Below, one piece after another: positions 1-7,954 of a stretch of 13,875 nucleotides of DNA; position 1 is the stretch's first letter, and each line of letters begins with the position of its first letter. Under the pieces are notes generated by a model, which worked only from the letters and a program-made list of their open reading frames with translations, did not search any database and was not told the DNA's origin. Source of the DNA: Litoribrevibacter sp041590855 (GTDB lineage Bacteria; Pseudomonadota; Gammaproteobacteria; Pseudomonadales; Litoribrevibacteraceae); assembly GCA_041590855.1 (NCBI GenBank), contig JBFHTA010000085.1, positions 1 through 13,875 on the forward strand. Reading direction: 5' to 3'. The position numbers were made by a program, and so were the translations under genes.

Positions 1-585
1 GAACACTAACGGCAGTGTGGCGAATTCTGAAAACATTGCAGATTCAGGGAAGTTGAAGCCTTCCGGGTCTTTTAGTGGGCCGTGTACGCCATAAAGCAAC
101 CAGTTCAGGGCGATGTAGTTGAGCATGATGGTGGTCAGAATTTCGTTGGCGCCGAACTTGGTTTTCAACAACGCCGCTAACCCAGCCCATAACATGCCGC
201 AGATGGCTCCAAAGAAGAGGACTGCCGGAAGCACCCAGTAAGACTCGATGCTCAGTAGCTCAAGGGCAAGATAGCCGCCTCCCAGACCTCCCAGGATGAA
301 CTGGCCTTCGGCACCAATGTTCCAGATTTTAGCTTTGAAACACAGAGTCAGACCCATGGCGCATAACAGTAACGGCGCTACTTTGGTGAAGAGTTCTGTC
401 CAGCCATACAGATCAGCTAATGGCGCAACAAAGAAAACATGTAAGGCTTCCAAAGGGTCTTTGCCGAGTGACGCAAACAACAGGCCTCCGCTGATCAGCG
501 TTAGCAGAATCGCCAGCACTGGTGACAGATAAGCCATGGTTTTGGAATCGGAAGGGCGTTTTTCTAGCGTTAATTGATGCAACAT
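1..585 (-). CDS. Nucleoside/purine ABC importer, inner-membrane permease (N-terminal 195 residues, partial)
   Basis: Seen: reading the minus strand from an ATG at 585 gives an open frame that runs off the left edge with no stop. It begins MLHQLTLEKRPSDSKTMAYL and contains hydrophobic segments around residues 17-38, 68-84, 88-110 and 116-140, plus the family-typical stretch KIWNIGAEGQF and the cytoplasmic loop NEILTTIMLNYIA. Known: this pattern belongs to the BPD_transp_2 permeases of the YufP/NupP type, which pair with a fused double ATPase and a BMP-family binding lipoprotein to import nucleosides. The start lies 12 bp after the ATPase stop at 598, so the two are co-transcribed. Inference: with a purine catabolic cluster divergently placed, the cargo is probably purine nucleosides or bases. 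The second permease and the binding protein are probably beyond the left edge. Confidence 0.88.
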   Translation of the reverse strand, partial: MLHQLTLEKRPSDSKTMAYLSPVLAILLTLISGGLLFASLGKDPLEALHVFFVAPLADLYGWTELFTKVAPLLLCAMGLTLCFKAKIWNIGAEGQFILGGLGGGYLALELLSIESYWVLPAVLFFGAICGMLWAGLAALLKTKFGANEILTTIMLNYIALNWLLYGVHGPLKDPEGFNFPESAMFSEFATLPLVF

Positions 586-597
586 ACTACGTAAACC

Positions 598-2187
598 TTA
601 AAGGTTTCCTCCTGTTGAGCCGGAGGCCGCCAAAGAATGAGATTGGGTCGTTTGATGATCGATGGTTGTCGTATCGGAAGAGGAAGCCGCTTCAAAATCG
701 CCAGCCATCCATTTGCCCAGCTGGTTAATGGAAACGTCTTTGGTTGGCTTCAGAGGTGACAAGCGACCATCACAAATTGCGCAGATACGATCACTGATGG
801 CATAAAGTTCATCGATGTCTTCTGACACCACCAGAATGGCGGCCCCTTGATCCCGCAGGTTAATCAGTGCATGGCGAATCAGAATGGCCGCGCCGATGTC
901 TACTCCCCACGTAGGGTGAGAACACACCAGTAATTTTGGGTTCTGCAGTATCTCACGCCCAATGATGTACTTTTGAAGATTGCCTCCGGATAAACTCTTC
1001 GCTTGTGCCTGAGAACCGGCGGTCTTAACGTTAAATTTGTCGATGATGTCTTTGGCAAAGGCTTTGACTTTGGTGGTGTTAATCCAGCCCTTTGTGGTCA
1101 ACTCACCCTGATAGCCGGTGAGCAGTGCGTTATCTTCCAGCGACATGTCGGGTACGGCACCACGCCCAAGGCGTTCTTCCGGAACAAAGCCCAAACCTTT
1201 GAGGCGACGCTTTTCCGGGGTTAGATGTCCGACGGGGTGGTCGGCAAAGCGAATGGCATTAGCGTCCGTGGTTTCTTCGCCGCTGATCAGATTCAGTAAT
1301 TCTTCCTGTCCGTTGCCTGCGACACCTGCAATTCCCAGAATTTCACCGGCTTTGACCTCAAGATTGATGCCTTTCAATGGCGTCGCAAAGGGATCGGCGG
1401 AGGTGTAGTCCAAAGACGTGATGTTAAGAAAGGTGGTTGTGCCTGTGGCCTTCTCATAATCTTCGGAGAGAGGGGTATCGTCGCCCACCATGAGGCGCGC
1501 AATTTCATCGGTGGTGGTGTCTTTAGGAATGCAGTCGCCACTGACTTTACCACCGCGAAGAATGGTTGCGGCATCACACAGGGCACGTACTTCGTCGAGC
1601 TTGTGTGAAATAAACAAAATACTGCAACCTTCATCGGACAGTTGATGAAGTGTTTTGAACAGGGTGTCCACTTCTTGTGGCGTGAGCACAGAGGTGGGTT
1701 CATCCAGAATCAACAACTTAACGTCTTGCAGTAGGCAACGTACAATTTCAACGCGCTGTTGCTCACCAATGGACAGGGTATGTACGTAACGGTCTGGGTC
1801 CAGCTGCATCCCGTATTTGCCAGAAACTTCGACGATGCGCTGTTTCAAGTTGTCGAGAGAAGTGACTTCGTGTTTTGGCAGGCTAAGCGCAATATTTTCT
1901 GCAACCGTCAGGGTTTCAAATAGAGAGAAGTGCTGGAACACCATGCCAATACCCAACTCACGAGCGTGCGCAGGGCCTTGCACGGTAACGCGCTGGCCTT
2001 CCCACAGCATGGTGCCTTCATCCGGTTTCACCACCCCGTAGATAATCTTCATCAAGGTACTTTTACCAGCACCATTCTCACCAAGCAGTGCATGAATCTC
2101 GCCTGCGTCCACAGATAACGCCACAGACTGATTAGCAATACAGCCTGGATATCGCTTGGTGATGTTTGTTAATTCAATACGTTTCAT
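598..2187 (-). CDS. Nucleoside/purine ABC importer, fused double ATP-binding protein
   Basis: 529 residues, the usual length for the YufO/NupO (also RbsA/MglA-like) class with two ATPase domains. Domain 1: Walker A GENGAGKST at residues 36-44, Q-loop Gln85, signature LSIGEQQ from 138 (this family normally departs from LSGGQ here), Walker B LLILDEP ending at 164. Domain 2 has the degenerate Walker A GVAGNGQEE, lacking the Lys, then signature LSGGNLQK, as usual for a non-catalytic second half. Start: ATG at 2187 with AGG five bases upstream; the shared 16-bp motif sits just before it. It energises the permease encoded 12 bp downstream. The C-terminal tail (about the last 25 residues) is Ser/Thr-rich and probably disordered. 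Family assignment is secure; the exact substrate is inferred from the neighbours. Confidence 0.93.
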   Translation of the reverse strand: MKRIELTNITKRYPGCIANQSVALSVDAGEIHALLGENGAGKSTLMKIIYGVVKPDEGTMLWEGQRVTVQGPAHARELGIGMVFQHFSLFETLTVAENIALSLPKHEVTSLDNLKQRIVEVSGKYGMQLDPDRYVHTLSIGEQQRVEIVRCLLQDVKLLILDEPTSVLTPQEVDTLFKTLHQLSDEGCSILFISHKLDEVRALCDAATILRGGKVSGDCIPKDTTTDEIARLMVGDDTPLSEDYEKATGTTTFLNITSLDYTSADPFATPLKGINLEVKAGEILGIAGVAGNGQEELLNLISGEETTDANAIRFADHPVGHLTPEKRRLKGLGFVPEERLGRGAVPDMSLEDNALLTGYQGELTTKGWINTTKVKAFAKDIIDKFNVKTAGSQAQAKSLSGGNLQKYIIGREILQNPKLLVCSHPTWGVDIGAAILIRHALINLRDQGAAILVVSEDIDELYAISDRICAICDGRLSPLKPTKDVSINQLGKWMAGDFEAASSSDTTTIDHQTTQSHSLAASGSTGGNL

Positions 2188-2194
2188 AACCTAA

Positions 2195-2210
2195 CCTGAC
2201 CAAATGGACA
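2195..2210 (-). promoter_or_regulatory. 16-bp motif, importer-side copy (putative operator)
   Basis: The minus strand reads TGTCCATTTGGTCAGG and ends 8 bp before the ATPase start codon. Shifted by one base, 2196-2211 shows dyad symmetry of the form CTGnCCA-nn-TGGnCAG, as expected for a dimeric regulator. The AGG at its end lies close to, but is not needed as, the Shine-Dalgarno. Fifteen of 16 positions match the copy at 2575-2590. Confidence 0.45.
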
Positions 2211-2256
2211 GTTTTTGAAGGCAAGTTCTTTGCCAATCTCTCAAAAAATTGTGCGA

Positions 2257-2285
2257 AAAATAGTACGTTCTTTAAAAATTGTCCA
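2257..2285 (-). promoter_or_regulatory. Candidate sigma70 promoter for the ABC importer
   Basis: On the minus strand TGGACA (2285-2280) is followed after 17 bp by TATTTT (2262-2257), a fair match to -35 and -10 boxes. It would give a leader of about 60 nt that contains the GGCAA/TTGCC dyad and the 16-bp motif. Read by eye only; other spacings are possible in such AT-rich DNA. Confidence 0.35.
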
Positions 2286-2574
2286 GAAAGTCAACTTGGA
2301 TCAATGGCTTAGCATGACAAAAATATTTCATTCCGGTGGGTGTGTAGGTTTACTGGTTGTTTAATAAATGAACGATTTTTGTGGGTGGGAACCAGAGTGC
2401 CATGCAATGGTGCATATATGTAACCATTTGATCAGCTTTGGTGCTTTGTATGATCGGTTTGTTCGGAAGGAAGTATTGGTTATTTATAGAAAGTTAAAAA
2501 TAGATAAGCGGTTAAAAAGACTTTTCGTTCTCTATTTCTTTTTTGGAATAAAAATTGTATCTTATTTTAAATCT

Positions 2575-2590
2575 TGTCTATTTGGTCAGG
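2575..2590 (+). promoter_or_regulatory. 16-bp motif, xdhA-side copy (putative operator)
   Basis: The plus strand reads TGTCTATTTGGTCAGG, 142 bp before the xdhA start, one mismatch from the importer-side copy and pointing the other way, so each copy is oriented toward its own gene set. It lies near possible promoter boxes (TTGTAT 2555-2560, TATTTG 2579-2584). Inference: a purine-responsive regulator may bind both sites. Confidence 0.45.
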
Positions 2591-2717
2591 AATTATCTTG
2601 AATGTGTTACTTTTTCGGATATTTGATCATACCAGATGCTACAAATAGGTCATAATTAATACAGGCCAATTATAAAAATCAGGCTTTCTGTACGTTTGTC
2701 GGAAAGTTGAAGACTCG

Positions 2718-2735
2718 ATGCAGGTTTTGACGTGA
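2718..2735 (+). promoter_or_regulatory. Possible 5-codon leader ORF overlapping the xdhA start
   Basis: ATG at 2718 opens MQVLT and stops at TGA 2733-2735, which overlaps the xdhA GTG (2732-2734) as GTGA. GAAG at 2709-2712 is a better-placed Shine-Dalgarno for this ATG than anything in front of the GTG. It could feed ribosomes to xdhA by coupling, or be chance. Confidence 0.25.
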
Positions 2736-4255
2736 TTAAATTTTGTCTAAATGGTCGGTGGGTAGAAGAAGCGGATATTTCACCGAATATGACGGTGTTG
2801 CGCTATTTACGTACACAGCAATCTTTAACAGGCACCAAAGAAGGGTGTGGTTCCGGCGACTGCGGCGCATGCAGCATTTTGCTGGGAGAAAAGAGTGAAG
2901 GTCAATGGCACTATAAAGCCATTAACGGGTGTATTACCTTCTTATCCCAGTTGCATGGTAAAAGTGTCATTACCGTTGATGCTTTGGCCGATGGCAAACA
3001 GCTCCATCCTGCCCAGCAGGCGATGGTTGATTATCACGGTTCCCAGTGTGGATTCTGTACGCCGGGCATCATCATGTCATTGGCGGCCTTGCATCAAAAC
3101 GTCGAAGGCGAACCAACGCATCATCAAATCCTGGATGCGCTGTCAGGCAACTTGTGCCGTTGTACGGGATATCGTCCGATTATTGATGCTGCGAAAAACA
3201 TGCATTCTTATCCGGCAACAGGCAATGTTGAAATATGGCAGCCGGAAGAGTTGGTGTCCAAACCTGTTGAGCATGCCGGCGTGGAAGTGGAAACACGTAC
3301 GCGCTTCCGTGCAATGAAGAAAGGTCAGGCCTGGGTTGTGGATGATGAAATCCAGTTGCAGGAACTACTGGCAGAACATCCCGATGCACGTATGGTTGCG
3401 GGTGCCACTGACCTGGCTTTGGAAGTAACGCAATTCCATAAGTCGATTAACAAGCTGGTATCGATTGGCTCTATACCATCGTTAAAGACCATCGATGTTC
3501 AGGACGACTTCATTACCATTGGTTCGGCTGCAACCTATGCAGAGATTGAACCGACTTTGAAAACCCACTACCCGGAATTCGCCGCGTTGTTGGATCGTCT
3601 GGGCTCTCGTCAAGTGCGTAACAACGGTACCTTAGGTGGCAATATCGGGAATGCTTCGCCAATTGGTGACACACCGCCTGTGTTGATTGCGTTAGGTGCT
3701 GAAATTGAGTTAGTCAGTAAGAACAGCCACCGTTGGTTGCCTTTGGATAAGTTCTTCCTTGATTACAAGCAAACGGCATTGCAATCCTGCGAATACATTC
3801 GTGCTATTCGCATCCCTCGCTTGAAAGACAACCAGGCACTTAAGGTCTATAAGATTTCCAAGCGCATTGAAGATGACATTTCAGCGGTGCTAGCGGCTTT
3901 TGTCTTTACCATTGATGACAATAAGGTCACAGATGTTCGTTCTGGCTTTGGTGGTATGGCGGCGATTCCGAAAGCAGCCTGCAAACTGGAAAAAGCCTTG
4001 CTGGGTCAAACCATTTCTGAAAGTGCCTTTATTAACGCAGCGAACGAGTTAAGCAAAGACTTTACGCCACTAACAGACGTTCGTGCCTCAGCCGACTACC
4101 GAATTAATGTGGCGAAAGGCTTGATTCATAAGTGCGCAGTTGAGTTGTTGAATCCTGAACTGGTTTCTCGCATCGAACAAGTGCATACCTCGGAGCTTGC
4201 TACTTCTGACATCATCAACCAAACCAGCCTGACGGGAGAGTTTTATCATGCGTAA
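2732..4255 (+). CDS. xdhA: Xanthine dehydrogenase small subunit (2Fe-2S and FAD domains)
   Basis: 507 residues, normal for bacterial XdhA. It passes electrons from the molybdenum subunit through two 2Fe-2S clusters to FAD and then NAD+. First cluster ligands: Cys39, Cys44, Cys47, Cys67. Second cluster: Cys106, Cys109, Cys142, Cys144 (motifs QCGFCTPG and NLCRCTGYRP). The FAD domain follows a linker and shows MVAGATDLALEV, the region SIGSIPSLKTID, and QVRNNGTLGGNIGNASPIGD; the CO-dehydrogenase flavoprotein C-terminal domain ends the protein. Start: GTG at 2732 is the only start codon in frame after the TGA at 2708-2710, and it aligns with the usual MI-F-LNG opening. The ribosome site is weak (CAGG 2721-2724). 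It overlaps xdhB by 8 bp, implying translational coupling. First gene of the plus-strand cluster. Confidence 0.96.
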   Translation: MIKFCLNGRWVEEADISPNMTVLRYLRTQQSLTGTKEGCGSGDCGACSILLGEKSEGQWHYKAINGCITFLSQLHGKSVITVDALADGKQLHPAQQAMVDYHGSQCGFCTPGIIMSLAALHQNVEGEPTHHQILDALSGNLCRCTGYRPIIDAAKNMHSYPATGNVEIWQPEELVSKPVEHAGVEVETRTRFRAMKKGQAWVVDDEIQLQELLAEHPDARMVAGATDLALEVTQFHKSINKLVSIGSIPSLKTIDVQDDFITIGSAATYAEIEPTLKTHYPEFAALLDRLGSRQVRNNGTLGGNIGNASPIGDTPPVLIALGAEIELVSKNSHRWLPLDKFFLDYKQTALQSCEYIRAIRIPRLKDNQALKVYKISKRIEDDISAVLAAFVFTIDDNKVTDVRSGFGGMAAIPKAACKLEKALLGQTISESAFINAANELSKDFTPLTDVRASADYRINVAKGLIHKCAVELLNPELVSRIEQVHTSELATSDIINQTSLTGEFYHA

Positions 4256-6713
4256 GTTAATTGACCTTCCTGATAATGCTGCTGGCTCTCAAGACTTACC
4301 AGTGCGTGAACGTCCTTCTAAGGGGCGTTCTTCAAAAGGAGTGACTGGACAGAGCATGAAGCACGAAAGTGCTGAAAAACATGTGACCGGTAAAGCCGTG
4401 TATGTGGATGATATGCCGGAATACCCAAATCAGTTGCATGTAGCTGTCGGTGGAAGCCAACACGCGCATGCGCGTATCAAACTGATGAATTTGTCGGCCG
4501 TTCGCGCGGCTCCGGGTGTTGAAGCGGTGATTACTGTTAAAGATGTGCCTGGTCATACTGATATTGGACCTGTGTTCCCGGGCGACCCTGTATTGGTCGA
4601 AGAGATTTGTGAATACGTTGGTCAGCCTATTTTTGCGGTTGCCGCCAAAACATTTGAACAAGCTAAGAAAGCCGTTGCTCTCGCGGAAATTGAATACGAA
4701 GTTCTGGAAAAAGTTCTAACCGTAGAGCAGGCGTTGGAAAAGAAACACTTTGTTCGTCCAACACATCAGCATAAACGAGGTGACTCTGCCAAAGCCTTGG
4801 CTGAAGCGAAGTATCGGCTTCAAGGTCAACAGTATGTAAAAGGCCAGGAGCACTTCTACTTAGAAGGTCAGGTGAGTTCTGTAATGCCGACCGAAGACGG
4901 TGGCATGATGGTGTATACCTCCAGTCAACATCCGACCGAAGTTCAAAAACTGGTTGCCGAAGTATTGAACGTCAGTATCAATAAGGTACAGGTGGAAGTA
5001 CGTCGTATGGGCGGTGGTTTCGGTGGTAAAGAAACCCAGGCAGCGCCTTTGGCTTGTATTGCTGCGTTGTTAGCGAACAAAACCGGTAAGCCGGTGAAGT
5101 ATCGCATGTCACGTCATGACGACATGGTGATGACGGGTAAACGTCACGATTTCCTGAATACTTACGATGTGGGTGTCGATGAACACGGTATCATCCAAGG
5201 TGCTGAAATCATGGTGGCCGGTAAGTGTGGTAACTCGCCGGACTTATCTGACGCGATTGTCGATCGTGCCATGTTCCACTCCGATAACGCGTACTACCTC
5301 AACAACGCCACAGTTACAGGACATCGTTGTAAGACTCATACCGTGTCTGCCACAGCCTACCGTGGTTTCGGTGGCCCGCAGGGCATGATGGTTGCGGAAC
5401 TGATGATGGACGACATCGCTCGTCATGTGGGTGAAGATCCGCTTACCATTCGTAAACGTAATTTGTATGGTGTGAAGCACGATCATATTAAAACTGCTGA
5501 TGGACAAGTGGATGAGCGAAACGAAACTCACTATGGCCAGATTGTAGAACATAATGTGTTGCCGGAGTTGATCGAGCAACTGGAAGCGAGCTCCAACTAC
5601 TGGCAACGTCGTGAAGAGATCAAGGCTTTCAATGCCAACAGTCCGTTCATGAAAAAAGGCTTGGCATTAACCCCGGTGAAGTTTGGTATTTCCTTCACCG
5701 TACAGTTCTTGAATCAGGCCGGTGCACTGGTTCATATCTACACCGATGGCAGTATCCATCTAAACCACGGCGGTACCGAAATGGGCCAGGGCTTGTTCCT
5801 GAAAGTGGCGCAAGTGGTGGCGGAAGAGTTTCAGGTGGATTTGGATACCATTCAGGTGTCTTCAACCCGTACCGATAAAGTCCCGAATACTTCGCCAACA
5901 GCGGCATCGTCTGGCTCTGACCTAAATGGCATGGCCGCGCGCGATGCCTGTCTGCGTATCAAAGAAGGCTTGTTCAAGTTTGCTTCTGAGCATTATGGCG
6001 TGGCTGAAGATAAGGTTCGTCTGCAATCCAATCATTTGGTTGTAACCAATGATAACGGCGAAGAGCAATGGGTACCGTTTGCTGATTTCGTTCAGCAGGC
6101 GTACATGGGCCGGGTTCCTCTGTCATCGACGGGCTTCTACAAAACACCGAAGATTCACTACGACCGTGAAACCGGCAAAGGTCGTCCGTTCTATTACTAC
6201 GCGAACGGTGCGGCTGTTTCTGAAGTCTTGGTGGATACCTTAACAGGTGAATACAAAGTGCTTCGTACCGACATTCTTCATGACGTGGGTCGTTCATTGA
6301 ACCCGGCCATTGATATCGGACAGATTGAAGGTGCCTTTGTTCAGGGCATGGGTTGGTTAACCACTGAAGAGTTGGTGTGGGATAACCTTGGCAAACTGCA
6401 ATCCAATGGGCCTGCGACCTACAAAATCCCGGCTGTTGGTGATACGCCAATGGACTTCCGAGTGAAGTTGCTAGAAGACCGCCCGAACGGTGAAGAAACG
6501 GTTTATCGCTCAAAAGCCGTGGGTGAACCGCCATTCATGTTGGGTATTGCGGTGTGGTCGGCGTTGCGTGATGCAGTGTCCAGTATTTCGGACTACACCA
6601 TCAGCCCGCCAATGAACACACCGGCGACACCTGAGTGTGTGTTGAACTCGGTGATGGCCGTTCGTGAGCAGATGGCTGAACAGATGGCAAATACAGACGC
6701 AGCGGACGCTTAA
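4248..6713 (+). CDS. xdhB: Xanthine dehydrogenase large, molybdopterin-binding subunit
   Basis: 821 residues, slightly longer than most XdhB because of an N-terminal lead of about 35 residues and a polar tail. It hydroxylates hypoxanthine to xanthine and xanthine to urate at the Mo centre. Visible motifs: HESAEKHVTGKAVYVDD near 39, QEHFYLEGQ, MGGGFGGKETQ, DRAMFHSDN, YRGFGGPQGM, GGTEMGQGL, GAFVQGMGW and KAVGEPPF. The three residues that orient and attack purine in the bovine enzyme (Glu802, Arg880, Glu1261) have clear counterparts: Glu262, Arg340, Glu760; Arg372 of the RGFGGPQ motif is also kept. This argues for a true purine enzyme rather than an aldehyde oxidase relative. ATG at 4248 lies inside the xdhA end; xdhC starts 25 bp downstream. 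Confidence 0.96.
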   Translation: MRKLIDLPDNAAGSQDLPVRERPSKGRSSKGVTGQSMKHESAEKHVTGKAVYVDDMPEYPNQLHVAVGGSQHAHARIKLMNLSAVRAAPGVEAVITVKDVPGHTDIGPVFPGDPVLVEEICEYVGQPIFAVAAKTFEQAKKAVALAEIEYEVLEKVLTVEQALEKKHFVRPTHQHKRGDSAKALAEAKYRLQGQQYVKGQEHFYLEGQVSSVMPTEDGGMMVYTSSQHPTEVQKLVAEVLNVSINKVQVEVRRMGGGFGGKETQAAPLACIAALLANKTGKPVKYRMSRHDDMVMTGKRHDFLNTYDVGVDEHGIIQGAEIMVAGKCGNSPDLSDAIVDRAMFHSDNAYYLNNATVTGHRCKTHTVSATAYRGFGGPQGMMVAELMMDDIARHVGEDPLTIRKRNLYGVKHDHIKTADGQVDERNETHYGQIVEHNVLPELIEQLEASSNYWQRREEIKAFNANSPFMKKGLALTPVKFGISFTVQFLNQAGALVHIYTDGSIHLNHGGTEMGQGLFLKVAQVVAEEFQVDLDTIQVSSTRTDKVPNTSPTAASSGSDLNGMAARDACLRIKEGLFKFASEHYGVAEDKVRLQSNHLVVTNDNGEEQWVPFADFVQQAYMGRVPLSSTGFYKTPKIHYDRETGKGRPFYYYANGAAVSEVLVDTLTGEYKVLRTDILHDVGRSLNPAIDIGQIEGAFVQGMGWLTTEELVWDNLGKLQSNGPATYKIPAVGDTPMDFRVKLLEDRPNGEETVYRSKAVGEPPFMLGIAVWSALRDAVSSISDYTISPPMNTPATPECVLNSVMAVREQMAEQMANTDAADA

Positions 6714-6738
6714 AGGTTAAGTAAGAAAGGTCATAACT

Positions 6739-7740
6739 ATGAAAGCGTTTGATGATGGAAGTTTTGGACATGACGGTTTTGAAGGTAAAAAGCTCTCGCC
6801 TGCGATGAAGTGGTTTGATGCGGTTCAATCCTGTCAGCAGTCAGGCGTGGCTTATGCCTTGATTACTGTTTTGGGGTGCACAGGTTCTACGCCAAGGGAT
6901 CAGGGCTCCAAAATGGTAATCACCGGTGACGCAACGTTCGACACCATAGGTGGCGGTCATCTGGAATTTGTGGTGACCAACAAAGCCCGTGAAATGATTG
7001 CCGAAGGTCGTTCTGTTCAAGAGATTCAGCATTTTCCTTTAGGCGCTTCTTTAGGACAGTGTTGCGGCGGCAGTGCCACTGTGTTGGTGGAAACCTTTGC
7101 GGGATGCCAGTTCAATATCGGTCTGTTTGGGGCTGGTCATGTGGCGAAATCTTTGGTGTCGATTCTGTCCGGTTTGCCATGCAAAGTGACCTGGGTGGAT
7201 TCTCGTGAAGAGGAGTTTCCTGCGTCTGTGCCTGCCAACGTCACGAAAGTCGTCACTGACGATCCTTGTGGTGAGATTGCTACTTTGCCGGAAGGGTCGG
7301 ATGTGTTGATTCTGACTCATAATCATCAGTTGGATTACGACTTGTGTGTTGCTGCGTTGAAGCGTCTGCAGGCCGGTAATGCCTTGCGTCATGTGGGGCT
7401 GATCGGTTCGGACACCAAAGCTCAGCGTTTCGTTAAGCGTCTGGAACACCGGGGTTTTTCATCGGATGAAATCAACCAGATCAAGTGCCCTGTCGGCTTG
7501 AGTGAAGTGCCAGGTAAATTGCCGATGGAAGTGGCCGTGTCTATCGCTGGAGAGCTCATTGCCATTGAAAACGAGGGCAAAGTTCTTCCTAAACAAGAGA
7601 AACAGAAACGCGGTCTGGCCTGGAAAGATATTAAACAAGAGCTGGGCAGCGAATTAGGTGCTGTGGTTAACACGGAAGGGCAAGGTGCAGTGCTTACTGT
7701 TAAGAATCAGACCATTAAGAATACGACGGTTAAAAGTTAA
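6739..7740 (+). CDS. xdhC: Xanthine dehydrogenase accessory protein, Moco sulfuration/insertion chaperone
   Basis: 333 residues. XdhC binds molybdenum cofactor, supports its sulfuration and hands it to XdhB. The N-terminal domain has GSTPRDQGSKM, TIGGGHLEF and QCCGGS with Cys108-Cys109, the conserved cysteine site linked to cofactor binding. The Rossmann-type C-terminal domain has GLFGAGHVAKSL, LILTHNHQLDYDL, HVGLIGSDTKAQRF and PMEVAVSIAGELIA. Start: ATG 6739 with AAAGG about 9 bp upstream; an alternative ATG at 6805 (MKWFDAV) matches the usual family start but lacks a ribosome site, so about 22 extra N-terminal residues are likely. About 50 residues after GELIAIE form a Lys/Gln/Thr-rich tail not usual for the family. 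Third gene of the xdh module; a stem-loop follows its stop. Confidence 0.94.
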   Translation: MKAFDDGSFGHDGFEGKKLSPAMKWFDAVQSCQQSGVAYALITVLGCTGSTPRDQGSKMVITGDATFDTIGGGHLEFVVTNKAREMIAEGRSVQEIQHFPLGASLGQCCGGSATVLVETFAGCQFNIGLFGAGHVAKSLVSILSGLPCKVTWVDSREEEFPASVPANVTKVVTDDPCGEIATLPEGSDVLILTHNHQLDYDLCVAALKRLQAGNALRHVGLIGSDTKAQRFVKRLEHRGFSSDEINQIKCPVGLSEVPGKLPMEVAVSIAGELIAIENEGKVLPKQEKQKRGLAWKDIKQELGSELGAVVNTEGQGAVLTVKNQTIKNTTVKS

Positions 7741-7752
7741 TTCTTTTTAAAC

Positions 7753-7783
7753 GTCGGCAGAAAGTGGCTTTGAACTTTCCGAC
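7753..7783 (+). terminator. Stem-loop after xdhC (weak terminator or attenuator)
   Basis: GTCG (7753-7756), a 3-nt bulge, GAAAGT (7760-7765), an 8-nt loop, then ACTTTC and CGAC (7774-7783): ten base pairs, 12 bp after the xdhC stop. There is no clear U-run after it, so it may slow decay or partly stop transcription rather than end it fully. Its loop side overlaps the start of the repeat that follows. Confidence 0.35.
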
Positions 7784-7917
7784 ATATTTGCTGAGCAAGA
7801 TTCTATCGTATTTTCTTTCACTGTTCAGAAGGCTCATCCATGTGCCTCTGAACTACCGCAGCATCCATGCTGCTGTTTCAGAAAACAGATAGCGATCTTG
7901 CTTTGAAGTTAAGCGCC
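7763..7917 (+). repeat. Branched palindromic intergenic repeat, copy 1 (CATCCATG loops)
   Basis: About 155 bp between xdhC and alc, bounded by AGTGGCTTT (7763-7771) and AGTTAAGCGCC (7907-7917). Imperfect outer arms run 7795-7815 against 7881-7901 (GCAAGAT...ATCTTGC). Inside, GTTCAGA (7823-7829) pairs with TCTGAAC (7847-7853) around the hairpin GGCTCATCCATGTGCC (7831-7846, one T-T mismatch). A second hairpin GCAGCATCCATGCTGC (7858-7873) is perfect. A second copy lies at 10079-10228 with the same order of parts. Nothing here codes for protein. It could be a non-autonomous mobile repeat (REP/MITE-like) or a transcribed structured spacer. Confidence 0.72.
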
Positions 7918-7954
7918 AAGTGCGAAATTGAAATTGTAGAAATTTAAGACAGCC

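Larger units (their letters stand above)
2188..2731. promoter_or_regulatory. Divergent AT-rich control region between importer and xdhABC
   Basis: 544 bp without a convincing gene, clearly richer in A+T than the flanking coding DNA. It should hold promoters for both directions. Visible elements are the repeated 16-bp motif at 2195-2210 and 2575-2590, a dyad GGCAA-N5-TTGCC at 2220-2234, an inverted pair of 12-mers at 2205-2216 and 2274-2285, ATGCA-N4-TGCAT at 2402-2415, and ATTTGATCA at both 2426-2434 and 2621-2629. No regulator gene lies in the window, so the controlling protein cannot be named. Confidence 0.75.

Noticed and set aside
1118..1408. Opposite-strand open frames inside the ATPase gene and others like it inside xdhB, xdhC and guaD
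   Set aside because: They are shadows of well-supported genes, with no motifs and implausible amino-acid composition.
2368..2601. 77-codon open frame in the divergent control region
   Set aside because: AT-rich, no ribosome site before the ATG, no recognisable motif, and it overlaps the putative operator and promoter of xdhA.
2744..2759. Third copy of the 16-bp motif at the start of xdhA
   Set aside because: Only 12 of 16 positions match, and the bases are fixed by the conserved CLNGRW coding sequence.
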